A stretch of 64,000 bases of DNA from Cystobacter fuscus. GTDB taxonomy: Bacteria > Myxococcota > Myxococcia > Myxococcales > Myxococcaceae. Below, piece by piece: positions 16,782-24,654 of this stretch. Location of the stretch: contig NZ_CP022098.1 of the NCBI RefSeq assembly GCF_002305875.1, positions 8,618,001-8,682,000 on the forward strand, given 5' to 3'. How positions within the stretch are numbered: the stretch's first letter is position 1; every line of letters starts with the position of its first letter. The notes beneath the pieces are model-generated. The model had not been told where the DNA came from and ran no database searches. It saw only the letters and a list, made by a program, of their open reading frames with translations. Both the position numbers and the translations under genes were made by a program.

Positions 16782-17873
16782 CTACAGCGTCGCGAGCCAG
16801 TCCTTCAACTGCCCCCCGATGATTCGGGGTTTACGCTGGAGGTCCGCACAGCTCGCGCTACCCGTGAGGACGAATGCCTGCCGCAGCGACGACAGGATGA
16901 CGGCGAGAGCCTTCTCGGCTCCCTCCACACCACCGGCCTGCTGCGCCCGGAACAGGGGCAGGGCCATGCCGGCCACGTCCGCGCCCAGGGCGATGACCTT
17001 GGCCGCGTCCAGGCCCGTGCGCAGTCCACCCGAGGCCACCAGCCGGGGCCCGGAGCCCACGGCACGACGCACCGAGGCGATGGCCGCCGCGGTGGGAATG
17101 CCCCAGTTGGAGAACTCGGCGCCCACCTGGGCCTGGACTCCCTCGGCGCGCAGCTGCTCCACGCGCACCCAGGACGTGCCACCCAGACCCGACACGTCCA
17201 CGTTGCGCACCCCCAGCTCCACCAGCCGGCGCGCCACGTCGGGGCCGATGCCGCATCCCGTCTCCTTCACCAGCAGACGCGCGCCAAAGGCCCGGACGAG
17301 CTGCTCCACGATCTGGTAGCCGCCCCGGAAGTCCCGATCTCCCTCGGGCTGGGTGAGCTCCTGCCCGGCGTTGAGGTGCAGCGCCATGCCGTCGGCGCCA
17401 ATGGCGTCCGCCAGCCGCCGCACCCCGTCCACGCCCATGCGCACGGCCTGGTACAGCCCGATGTTGCCGAGCAACGGCACCGTGGGCGCCACCCGCCGGA
17501 CCTGGAAGGACTCGGCCGCCTGGGGGTTCTCCGCCATGGCGCGCTGACTGCCCACGCCAAAGGCCAACCCGTGCCGCTCGGCCACCAGGGCCAGGTCCCG
17601 GTTCACCACCCCGGCCCGCTCCGTACCACCCGTCATCCCCGTGATGAGCAGCGGGTAGCGCAGCGTCTTGCCCAGGAACTCCGTGGAGAGGTTGACCTCG
17701 TCCACCGAGAGCTCCGGCATCGCGCAGTGCACCAACCGCACGTCCTCCAGCAACGTGCTGTTTCCCAACGGCTCGACGTCCCCGGTCGCACACAGATCGA
17801 GGTGGGCGTCCTTGCGCTTCGCTGTCGCCTCCTCGTCCGTCACGTGCCGCCTGCCCTCATTTGGTGGAACCAT
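16782..17873 (-). CDS. fni: Isopentenyl-diphosphate delta-isomerase, type II (FMN-dependent)
   Basis: 363 residues. It interconverts IPP and DMAPP using reduced FMN in a TIM barrel. Recognisable blocks: RKDAHLDLC near the N-terminus, YPLLITGMTGGT, FGVGSQRAM, HLNAGQELTQPEGDR, KETGCGIG and VASGGLRTGLDAAKVIALGA for flavin phosphate binding. The first gene of the mevalonate operon, 47 bp ahead of mvaA. The start is uncertain: the ATG at 17873 is given, but a GTG at 17843 (VTDEEATAKRK) has a better gaggg site and lies closer to family N-termini. Confidence 0.93.
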   Translation of the reverse strand: MVPPNEGRRHVTDEEATAKRKDAHLDLCATGDVEPLGNSTLLEDVRLVHCAMPELSVDEVNLSTEFLGKTLRYPLLITGMTGGTERAGVVNRDLALVAERHGLAFGVGSQRAMAENPQAAESFQVRRVAPTVPLLGNIGLYQAVRMGVDGVRRLADAIGADGMALHLNAGQELTQPEGDRDFRGGYQIVEQLVRAFGARLLVKETGCGIGPDVARRLVELGVRNVDVSGLGGTSWVRVEQLRAEGVQAQVGAEFSNWGIPTAAAIASVRRAVGSGPRLVASGGLRTGLDAAKVIALGADVAGMALPLFRAQQAGGVEGAEKALAVILSSLRQAFVLTGSASCADLQRKPRIIGGQLKDWLATL

Positions 17874-17899
17874 GGTCTGAAAAAAATACACTCACGCCA

Positions 17900-17929
17900 A
17901 GCCTATCCTGGACCTCGAATCCCTACCAA
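17900..17929 (-). promoter_or_regulatory. Candidate promoter of the mevalonate operon
   Basis: Read on the minus strand: TTGGTA (17929-17924), 18-bp spacer, TAGGCT (17905-17900), then an A/T-rich stretch ahead of fni. These are reasonable matches to a sigma-70 promoter. The rest of the 318 bp between fni and htpX, apart from the htpX promoter candidate, shows nothing I can name. Confidence 0.35.
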
Positions 17930-18116
17930 GGCGGGCAGGCAGGCGCAAGCGACGTGCACGCCACGACCCCCCGGGGCAGGAGGGGAAAGGTATGCCGCCC
18001 CTCTGAAACCTCGGGCCACACGATGTTGCTCGAAGCCGGCGGAGCGAGGTGCGAGCAGGCGGTGGAGCGGTCGGCGACCGGGTAGGTGTATCCGCCTCTC
18101 TCGTCCTTCCCCTGAT

Positions 18117-18144
18117 TTGACGTGTCCTGTCGCCTGTTTACGTT
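18117..18144 (+). promoter_or_regulatory. Candidate promoter of htpX
   Basis: TTGACG (18117-18122), a 16-bp spacer, and TACGTT (18139-18144) lie about 48 bp before the htpX start and fit a sigma-70-like promoter. Confidence 0.45.
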
Positions 18145-18191
18145 CTTTCGAGACCCCTTGAGTCCAGGGAAAGGAAAGACGAGGCCACATC

Positions 18192-19154
18192 ATGCGTGCT
18201 GGAGAGATGCGAAACACGTCGTTGCCCCCGATGGGCACGGGCGGTGGCGGATGGGGCCACCGGCTGGGCAACGCGTTGAAGACGACGGTGCTGCTGGCCG
18301 GACTCACCGCGCTCCTGCTCGTGGTGGGCGAGCGGCTGGGAGGACCCCAGGGGCTCGTCGTGGCGGGCTTCTTCGTCGTGGTGATGAACTTCGTCTCGTA
18401 CTGGTTCAGCGACCGCATCGCCCTGGCCATGCACGGGGCGCAGCCGCTGGAGTACGCCGAGGCGCCCTGGCTGCACGCCATGGTCGAGCGGCTCGCCGCG
18501 CGCGCGGGCATGCCCAAGCCGGCGATCTACCTGTTGCCCACCCGCACGCCCAATGCGTTCGCCACGGGCCGCAATCCGGAGCACGCCGCGGTGGCGGTGA
18601 CGGCGGGCCTCATGGACATCCTGGATCAGCGCGAGCTGGAAGGCGTGCTCGCGCACGAGCTGGCGCACGTGAAGAATCGCGACACGCTCATCGGCACCGT
18701 GGCGGCCACGCTCGCGGGCGTCATCAGCTACGCGGCGCAGATGCTCTTCTTCTTCGGCGGCTCGCTGCTCAGCCGCGACGATGACGAGGACGGGCTCGCC
18801 CACACGCTCGGCAACCTGGGCGTGCTGCTCGTGGCGCCCATCGCCGCCACGCTGCTACAGCTCGCGGTGAGCCGCTCGCGCGAGTATGGCGCGGACGCCA
18901 CGGGCGCCCAGTTGAGTGGGGATCCGGATGCACTGGCGGACGCGTTGCTGAAGCTGGAGCGCGGCGCGGAGCTGATGCCCTATGACCGGGCGCCGGCCAC
19001 CTCGCACCTGTTCATCGTCAACCCGCTGTCCGGCGGCGCCATCATGGGGTTGTTCTCCACGCACCCGCCCATCCCCGAGCGGGTGCGCCGCCTGCGCGAG
19101 ATGAGCGCCCTCACCCCGCGCTCGCCGCGCGCCTGGCGCAGCGTCTGGGCGTAA
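18192..19154 (+). CDS. htpX: HtpX-type M48 membrane metalloprotease
   Basis: 320 residues. Zinc ligands are in HELAH (155-159), with the third ligand expected in SRSREYGAD near 235. Two N-terminal hydrophobic spans (about 31-46 and 53-70) and two after the zinc motif (about 165-185 and 197-218) place it in the inner membrane with the catalytic site in the cytoplasm. It degrades misfolded membrane proteins in the family's best-known member. The N-terminus has an extra glycine-rich stretch (MGTGGGGWGH). It stands alone and converges on the acyltransferase gene. Confidence 0.9.
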   Translation: MRAGEMRNTSLPPMGTGGGGWGHRLGNALKTTVLLAGLTALLLVVGERLGGPQGLVVAGFFVVVMNFVSYWFSDRIALAMHGAQPLEYAEAPWLHAMVERLAARAGMPKPAIYLLPTRTPNAFATGRNPEHAAVAVTAGLMDILDQRELEGVLAHELAHVKNRDTLIGTVAATLAGVISYAAQMLFFFGGSLLSRDDDEDGLAHTLGNLGVLLVAPIAATLLQLAVSRSREYGADATGAQLSGDPDALADALLKLERGAELMPYDRAPATSHLFIVNPLSGGAIMGLFSTHPPIPERVRRLREMSALTPRSPRAWRSVWA

Positions 19155-19165
19155 GGCCCGGCACC

Positions 19166-19193
19166 AGGGGCCCCTTCCCCGGGAGGGGGCCCT
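19166..19193. terminator. GC-rich hairpin between htpX and the acyltransferase gene
   Basis: AGGGGCCCCTTCCC and GGGAGGGGGCCCT are near-perfect complementary arms in the 37-bp convergent gap, overlapping the stop codon of the minus-strand gene. No T tract follows on the plus strand. Confidence 0.5.
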
Positions 19194-20073
19194 ACCCCGC
19201 GGCCGTCTGGGGCGCGGGAGCCTGGGTGCCCTCGGCGGACAGCTCGTCGAGCGGATCGAAGTGCTTGAAGGGATCCTCCATCATCTCGCGCAGCGTGGTG
19301 GAGAGGATGCTCGCGTGGAAGCCGTCGATGAAGCGGTGATCGAACGTGGCGTTCACGTTCATGATCTTCCCCGCCACCACCTGGCCGTTCTCCACCACGG
19401 GTGCGTCCTTCACCGCACCCGGCGCGATGAGGATGGGCACGCGGCTGTAGGGCACGAGCGGCACGTACGCCGTGTCCAGGCCCAGCGAGCCCACGTTGGT
19501 GAGGATGGCCGAGCCGAACGCGTCGTAGGGCATGCCCGCCCACGTCATGTTCCAGTTCAGCGTGTACATGAAGAAGGACATCATCCAGGTGAAGAGGTTG
19601 AGCAGCAGGTAGGGCACCTTCTGCACCGTCCCCTTGCCCTTCTCCATCATCGTGTCCTTGCGCTGGCGCACCCGCTGCACCGCGATCTCCAGCTCGGTGG
19701 CGATCTCCCGCAGGCTCTTGCGCTCCGCGTCGTCGATCTTCGCCGAGGTGAGGTCCACCTTCCCGCCATCCGTCTGCACCACCAGCATGGAGATGGTGAT
19801 GCGCTTGCGCAGGTAGATCTTGTTGAAGCGCAGGATGGCGTTGGCCTCGGGGCAGCGGCGCAGGGCCTCGGCCATGGCGCGCGCCAGCAGGTGCGTGACG
19901 GTGAGGCGGACGCCCGTCTTCTGGCGGAAGGCCTCGATGTAGGCCAGCGCCTTCTCCATCCGCAGCGTCATCGTCCCGTACACGGTCGGGTCGTACGCGG
20001 TCTTCCAGCTTCCGATGGCGAGCTTGCGGAAGCTCGAGATGTTGTCCTTGGGAATCAGCTCCAGGTGAGCCAT
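19192..20073 (-). CDS. 2-oxoacid dehydrogenase acyltransferase catalytic-domain protein, no lipoyl domain
   Basis: 293 residues made only of the E2 catalytic domain. The active-site signature is FDHRFIDG (H246, D250), and RLTVTHLLARAMAEALRRCP and GSAILTNVGSLGLD are standard E2 core segments. The lipoyl and peripheral-subunit-binding domains normally found in roughly 400-residue E2 proteins are missing, and a hydrophobic patch (YLLLNLFTWMMSFFMYTLNW, 155-174) interrupts the core. No E1 or E3 gene is nearby. It may be a stand-alone acyltransferase with a different acyl donor. Start ATG at 20073. Confidence 0.8.
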   Translation of the reverse strand: MAHLELIPKDNISSFRKLAIGSWKTAYDPTVYGTMTLRMEKALAYIEAFRQKTGVRLTVTHLLARAMAEALRRCPEANAILRFNKIYLRKRITISMLVVQTDGGKVDLTSAKIDDAERKSLREIATELEIAVQRVRQRKDTMMEKGKGTVQKVPYLLLNLFTWMMSFFMYTLNWNMTWAGMPYDAFGSAILTNVGSLGLDTAYVPLVPYSRVPILIAPGAVKDAPVVENGQVVAGKIMNVNATFDHRFIDGFHASILSTTLREMMEDPFKHFDPLDELSAEGTQAPAPQTAAG

Positions 20074-20262
20074 GAGGCGGGGGTTCCTTCACGAAGAGGC
20101 GGTCCTCCAGCATCGCGTGTTCCGCTCCCCGGCAAAACCCCCCGCCCCCGTCCAGCCCCGAGCCGCACCGCGTCATCCGCTCCCCCCTCGCCCGCCCCCT
20201 CCAGAGGGAGGCGAGCGGGGTGGCGCCAGGTTCATGGCCGGAAAGACAACCCACGACATCTA

Positions 20263-20290
20263 TTGACGTCCCGCCTTCTGACGCTAGGCT
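20263..20290 (+). promoter_or_regulatory. Candidate sigma-70-type promoter
   Basis: TTGACG (20263-20268), 16-bp spacer, TAGGCT (20285-20290), located 36 bp before the GTG start at 20327. Confidence 0.5.
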
Positions 20291-20326
20291 GCGCCGCTTT
20301 TTGCATCATCCCCGGAGGTCACCCTC

Positions 20327-21391
20327 GTGCTGGTAGCACTCCTCATCGTCGTCTCAGCGGGCTTCCTGATCACGCTCGGCCTGCTCCTCTTCCGCCCCAC
20401 GGGCGCCCCGGCCATCGCCGCTCCCCAGGCCAACAAGCCCAGGGGTGAGCTGGCGGAGTCCGAGGCCAAGGTGCGTGCGCGTCTGGAGTCGGACCTGGAT
20501 CGCAAGCGCAAGGAAATGGACGAGCAGCGCGCTCAGCTCCAGGACCTGAAGGAGCAGCTCAAGCAGGCCAAGCGCAAGAACTACGAGCAGCGCGAGGCCG
20601 AGAAGGGCGAGAAGGACCTGGCCCGGGCACGCGCCGAGGTGGAGCGCAACGCGTCCCTGCAGCTCGAGGTGGTCCGGGGCGAGCTGGCCGATGCCCAGAC
20701 GGAGATCGCCCGGTTGCGCTCGGAGCTGGAAATGGGCCGCGGTGGCCGCCGCAACGCCGCTCCCGCGCCGGCTCCCGCTCCCGTCACGACCGCTCCCGCG
20801 CAGCCGATCTCCGCTCCGGCCCAGGCGGATGAGCCGGTGGTGGCCGTGTCCACGACCGTGGTACCCGCCGCCGCCGCCGCCCCGGCCGAGGCCGCCCCCG
20901 AGAAGGCGCCCCGCCGCTACCGCGAGCTGAACGACGCCGACCGCGAGAAGATGGAGCGGCTGGAGGCCACGGCGAACAAGGAGCGCGGCCGGGCCGGGGA
21001 GCTGGAGCGCGAGCTCAAGCGCGTGCGTGGCCGCGCCGACTCGCAGCAGCGCATCTTCGCCGCCAGCAAGAGCGAGCTGGACCTGGTGAAGGACAAGTTC
21101 AAGGCGCTGGAGAAGCGGCTCAACCGCACGCTGCTCGAGAGGGATCTGCTGCGCCGGGCCATCAAGGATCTCGAGAAGAAGACGGGCATGCTGGCCGATC
21201 GCACCGAGCTGACGCCGGACGAGATGGCCGCCAGCGATCAGAAGGTGGAGGAGGCCGCCCGGGCCCGCGCCGCCGCCGAGGCGGCCCAGCAGCAGGCCGC
21301 CCAGCCGGCCGCCGCCCCGGCCTCGGGTGACACCTCCGGACAGCCCGCCGCGACCGACTCCGCGCAGGAAGAGAAGCCGGCCACGCCGTAG
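20327..21391 (+). CDS. Membrane-anchored coiled-coil protein
   Basis: 354 residues with a GTG start supported by GGAGG at 20314-20318. One N-terminal membrane span (LVALLIVVSAGFLITLGLLL) is followed by charged coiled coils at about 40-140 and 195-290, separated by a 50-residue Ala/Pro-rich linker. An Ala/Gln-rich tail closes the protein. The layout resembles TolA-like envelope proteins, but no TolA C-terminal domain is visible, so I give no function. It most likely projects into the cytoplasm or periplasm from the inner membrane. Confidence 0.75.
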   Translation: MLVALLIVVSAGFLITLGLLLFRPTGAPAIAAPQANKPRGELAESEAKVRARLESDLDRKRKEMDEQRAQLQDLKEQLKQAKRKNYEQREAEKGEKDLARARAEVERNASLQLEVVRGELADAQTEIARLRSELEMGRGGRRNAAPAPAPAPVTTAPAQPISAPAQADEPVVAVSTTVVPAAAAAPAEAAPEKAPRRYRELNDADREKMERLEATANKERGRAGELERELKRVRGRADSQQRIFAASKSELDLVKDKFKALEKRLNRTLLERDLLRRAIKDLEKKTGMLADRTELTPDEMAASDQKVEEAARARAAAEAAQQQAAQPAAAPASGDTSGQPAATDSAQEEKPATP

Positions 21392-21404
21392 TCGCCGCCC
21401 CGGT

Positions 21405-21431
21405 GTCCCCCTCCCGCGCCTGGGAGGGGAC
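21405..21431. terminator. Hairpin between convergent genes
   Basis: GTCCCCcTCCC (21405-21415), loop gcgcct, GGGAGGGGAC (21422-21431) form a stem with one bulge between two convergent stops. Confidence 0.55.
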
Positions 21432-21439
21432 GCCCGCGG

Positions 21440-22999
21440 TCAGTCCAGCGGCGCGGGCATGTAGAGGAACAGGTCATCCAGCGTCGTGCGCCGGACGCCA
21501 TCCTCCTCCAGCCCGCCCGCGACGAGCACCGAGCCATCCTCCAGCGCCGTACAGGTGTGCTGGTGCCGCGACCGCTCCAGTTCGGGCAGCCCGAGCAACC
21601 CCGCCGCTCCCCCCTCCGCTCCAGGCACGAGCAGCTCCCCATGGGCGTCGCTCACGAGCTCGTCCAGGCCCACGCTGCCCCATCCACCCAGCGTCAACAC
21701 CCGTCCATCCTGGAGGGCCACCGCGCACGGCTCGCTCCGGGCGAAGATCTGGGGACCCTGGCCCTGACGCGAGGCCGCGTCCGGAGACACGATCTGCGAG
21801 GAGGCCAACAGCGTTCGCATCATCGCCGCCCCCACGGAGGAATGGCCCCCCACGTACAGCAACCGCCCGGGCCCACCAAAGGGCACGAGCGCCGCGTCAC
21901 GCCGGGGCTCGCGCAGCCGCTCGCCCGTGTCCTCCGCGACGAAGGTGTCCCCCTGGTACGAGAAGAACAGCACCTCCGGCACCAACGCCGTCCCATCCGA
22001 GCCGCCCACCACGGCGAGGCGCCACCCATCTCCCACCGGGCTCACCCCCATCCCCACCCGCCGCACCGGCGTGCCCACCTGGAAGCTCCGGCCCGTCGCG
22101 GCGTCATACCCCTCCGCCTCGGACACGACCTCGCCGTTCACGCCCACGCCCCCCACCACCAGCACCCGCCCACTCGCATCCGCCGCCGCCGCGTGGTGGC
22201 CACGCGCCCGCAGGCCCTCCACCGGCGTCGCCGTGCCCGCCGTCACATCCAGCACCCGGGCGCTCGCCAGGGGCCTCGTGCCTTCGGGTGTCTCCTCCTC
22301 GCCGCCCACCAGCAGCACCTTGCCTCCCGGCAGCCTCGTCGCCGTGTGGAAGGCCCGGGCCGAGTCCAGCGCGGGCACGCGCTCCAGGGTGTCCGTGGCC
22401 GGATCGAACACCTCCACCGCGGACACCGTGGCGGGCCTCCCGTCCGCACCGAGCCGCACGCCCCCGGCCAACAACACCCGCCCGTCCTCCAGCAGCGTCG
22501 CCGTGTGTCCCGCGCGCGCCTCGCCCAGCCCCGCGCAACCCTGGGCCAGCCTCGGCCTCACGAACTCCCCCACCCGGCGCAGGGCGATGGCCACCGTCGG
22601 CGCCTCGCCGCCCCCCCGCACCTCGAAGGGGCGCGAGCGACCCACCGCGACCACCCGTCCCCCCTGCCGGGGCATGGCCGTGTACCCCCGCACCTCCACC
22701 ACCCGGCCTTTTCCCGGAGGAAGGGTGGGGACGCCCGCCGCGCCCACCTCCACGGTGGTGAAGTGCTCGCGGGGTTGCATGCCCTCGCCGGTGACGCGCC
22801 AGCGCAGATAGGAGACTCCCTCCAGGGCCGGAGTCCCCGAGCACGCCTCGGTGCGCAGCTCCACGGGAGGACGCGTCTCACACCCGCCCAGCATGCCCAG
22901 CGCCGCGACGGTCAACGCCATCCAACCCAGCCGCCGACCCCTCCCCCGCCCGACGCTCCTCCCGGCGGTCAAGTCCCACCGGTTGTTGCTCCGCCCCAT
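21440..22999 (-). CDS. Kelch-like beta-propeller lipoprotein
   Basis: 519 residues. An Arg-rich n-region and the hydrophobic stretch MALTVAALGMLGGC end in a lipobox, so the mature protein is lipid-anchored at about C41. The body has at least five kelch-type blades recognisable by HTATLLEDGRVLLAGG, HTATRLPGGKVLLVGG, HHAAAADASGRVLVVGG, LPGVYVGG-like and HTCTALEDGSVLVAGG repeats spaced 50-60 residues apart. Such proteins commonly bind partners or surface material; enzymatic residues of galactose oxidase were not identified. The start is taken at 22999; an ATG at 22921 is just ahead of the hydrophobic core. Confidence 0.82.
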   Translation of the reverse strand: MGRSNNRWDLTAGRSVGRGRGRRLGWMALTVAALGMLGGCETRPPVELRTEACSGTPALEGVSYLRWRVTGEGMQPREHFTTVEVGAAGVPTLPPGKGRVVEVRGYTAMPRQGGRVVAVGRSRPFEVRGGGEAPTVAIALRRVGEFVRPRLAQGCAGLGEARAGHTATLLEDGRVLLAGGVRLGADGRPATVSAVEVFDPATDTLERVPALDSARAFHTATRLPGGKVLLVGGEEETPEGTRPLASARVLDVTAGTATPVEGLRARGHHAAAADASGRVLVVGGVGVNGEVVSEAEGYDAATGRSFQVGTPVRRVGMGVSPVGDGWRLAVVGGSDGTALVPEVLFFSYQGDTFVAEDTGERLREPRRDAALVPFGGPGRLLYVGGHSSVGAAMMRTLLASSQIVSPDAASRQGQGPQIFARSEPCAVALQDGRVLTLGGWGSVGLDELVSDAHGELLVPGAEGGAAGLLGLPELERSRHQHTCTALEDGSVLVAGGLEEDGVRRTTLDDLFLYMPAPLD

Positions 23000-23112
23000 G
23001 AGGTACCCTTTCGCGATCCGATGGCCCCGGCTCAGACGAAAGAGGGCTTGCGCTCGGACCGGCGCGAGCGTAGCGATGCCCTCTGGCCAGGGTCAACGCG
23101 GCCCTCTTTCCG

Positions 23113-24654
23113 ATGAAGCTCTCGCTCGCCACCCGCATCTTCCTGGGCTACGCGGTGGTGCTCGTCACCTTCGGCGCGGTGTCCCTCTTCAGCGTCGCCG
23201 AGCTGCACCGCAACCAACTGGAGATCCGTCTGGTCAGTCAGGGCTACCTCCAATTGTCCCAGGACGCCGCCGCGCTCGACTCCTTCCACACCAATCAGGA
23301 GAAGGACACCGAGCGGCTGTTGGAGGAAGGCAACGCGGAGACCCGGCGCGCCCTCATCCGGCTCGCCCGGCTCTATGTCCCCTCGCTCATGTCCGAGCGG
23401 CTCAACGATGCGCTCGCCCGGGCTCGCGAGGTGCGCGCGCTGGCGCCCCCCGGTGAGGTGCCCTTCGTGCAGGACCTGGAGTCACGCCTGGGCGAGCTGG
23501 CCCATCGCTACCCCACCTATGGCCGGGCGGCGGAGGCCGTCTTCACGGTGCTCGCCAGCGAGTCGCCCCCCGCGGACGAGGTGACACGCGCCGCCACCGA
23601 GCTGCGCCAGCAGGAGAACGCCATCGGCCGCGACATCCGCTTCCTGCGCGCCGCCCTCACCAACCGCATCCGCGAGCGTGTGGACGGGGCCGAGGACCGC
23701 GAGCGCCGCACGGGCCTGGCCATCATCACCCTGTCCGTGCTCGCCATCATCGTGGGCCTGGTCGCCACGGCCTGGTCGGCGCGCACGCTGCGCCCGGTGC
23801 GCACCCTCATCGAGGGCGTGTCGCGCATCGGCCGCGGCGACTACAGCGCCCAGCTCGGCGTGCGCGGCGAGGACGAGGTGGCCGTGCTCGCCCGCGAGTT
23901 CGACGCCATGGCGCGCTCGCTCCAGGCGCGCGAGGCCCAGCTCAAGGCCCAGGCCGAGGCCCTCATGCGCGCCGAGCAGCTCGCCGCCGTGGGCCGCATC
24001 TCCGCCCAGGTCGCCCACGAGGTGCGCAACCCCCTGTCCTCCATCGGCCTCAACGTGGAGCTCATGCAGGACGCCTTCGAGCACGCCACCTTCGACTCGC
24101 CCGACGAGGCACGCGAGACCCGGGAGATCCTCGCCGCCGTCACCCGCCAGGTGGACCGGCTCACCGAGGTCACCGAGCAGTACCTGCGCATGGCCCGCCC
24201 GCCCCGCCCCAGCCTCGAGCCCACCGACGTCACCGAGGTGATCGCCAGCGTGCTCGACTTCTCCCGCGAGGAGCTGGAGCGCGCCGGGGTGGAGGTGGTG
24301 CGCGAGCTGTCCCCCGAGCCGCCCCGCGCCCTCGCCGACGAGGGCCAGCTGCGCCAGGTGTTCCTCAACCTCCTGCGCAACGCCCGCGAGGCCATGCTCG
24401 GCGGAGGACGGCTCACCATCGCCACCCAGGTGCAGGCGCGCGACGTGGTGGTCGCCCTGCGCGACACCGGCCGCGGCATGACCGAGGCGGTGCTCTCCCG
24501 CATCTTCGAACCCTTCTTCACCACCAAGGAAGACGGCACGGGCCTCGGCCTCGCCGTCTGTCAGCAGATCCTCCAGGCCCACGGCGGGGAGCTCTCGTGT
24601 CAGAGCGAGCCCGGCCGGGGCACGACCTTCTTCGTCAGGCTTCCCCGCGCATGA
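23113..24654 (+). CDS. Membrane sensor histidine kinase
   Basis: 513 residues. TM1 (8-28) and TM2 (201-221) flank a largely helical periplasmic sensor of about 170 residues. A HAMP linker (222-275) follows, then HisKA with phospho-acceptor H302 in QVAHEVRNPLSS. The HATPase domain has the N-box NLLRNAREAM, G1 DTGRGM, the F-box IFEPFFTT and G2 GTGLGL. It autophosphorylates and passes phosphate to a response regulator that is not adjacent. Its stop overlaps the start of the M16 peptidase gene (ATGA), so the two are co-translated and perhaps functionally linked. Confidence 0.92.
   Translation: MKLSLATRIFLGYAVVLVTFGAVSLFSVAELHRNQLEIRLVSQGYLQLSQDAAALDSFHTNQEKDTERLLEEGNAETRRALIRLARLYVPSLMSERLNDALARAREVRALAPPGEVPFVQDLESRLGELAHRYPTYGRAAEAVFTVLASESPPADEVTRAATELRQQENAIGRDIRFLRAALTNRIRERVDGAEDRERRTGLAIITLSVLAIIVGLVATAWSARTLRPVRTLIEGVSRIGRGDYSAQLGVRGEDEVAVLAREFDAMARSLQAREAQLKAQAEALMRAEQLAAVGRISAQVAHEVRNPLSSIGLNVELMQDAFEHATFDSPDEARETREILAAVTRQVDRLTEVTEQYLRMARPPRPSLEPTDVTEVIASVLDFSREELERAGVEVVRELSPEPPRALADEGQLRQVFLNLLRNAREAMLGGGRLTIATQVQARDVVVALRDTGRGMTEAVLSRIFEPFFTTKEDGTGLGLAVCQQILQAHGGELSCQSEPGRGTTFFVRLPRA

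Noticed and set aside
14533-17319. 928-codon plus-strand open frame over the mevalonate genes
   Set aside because: The minus-strand genes here have complete family motifs; this is a His/Arg-rich shadow.
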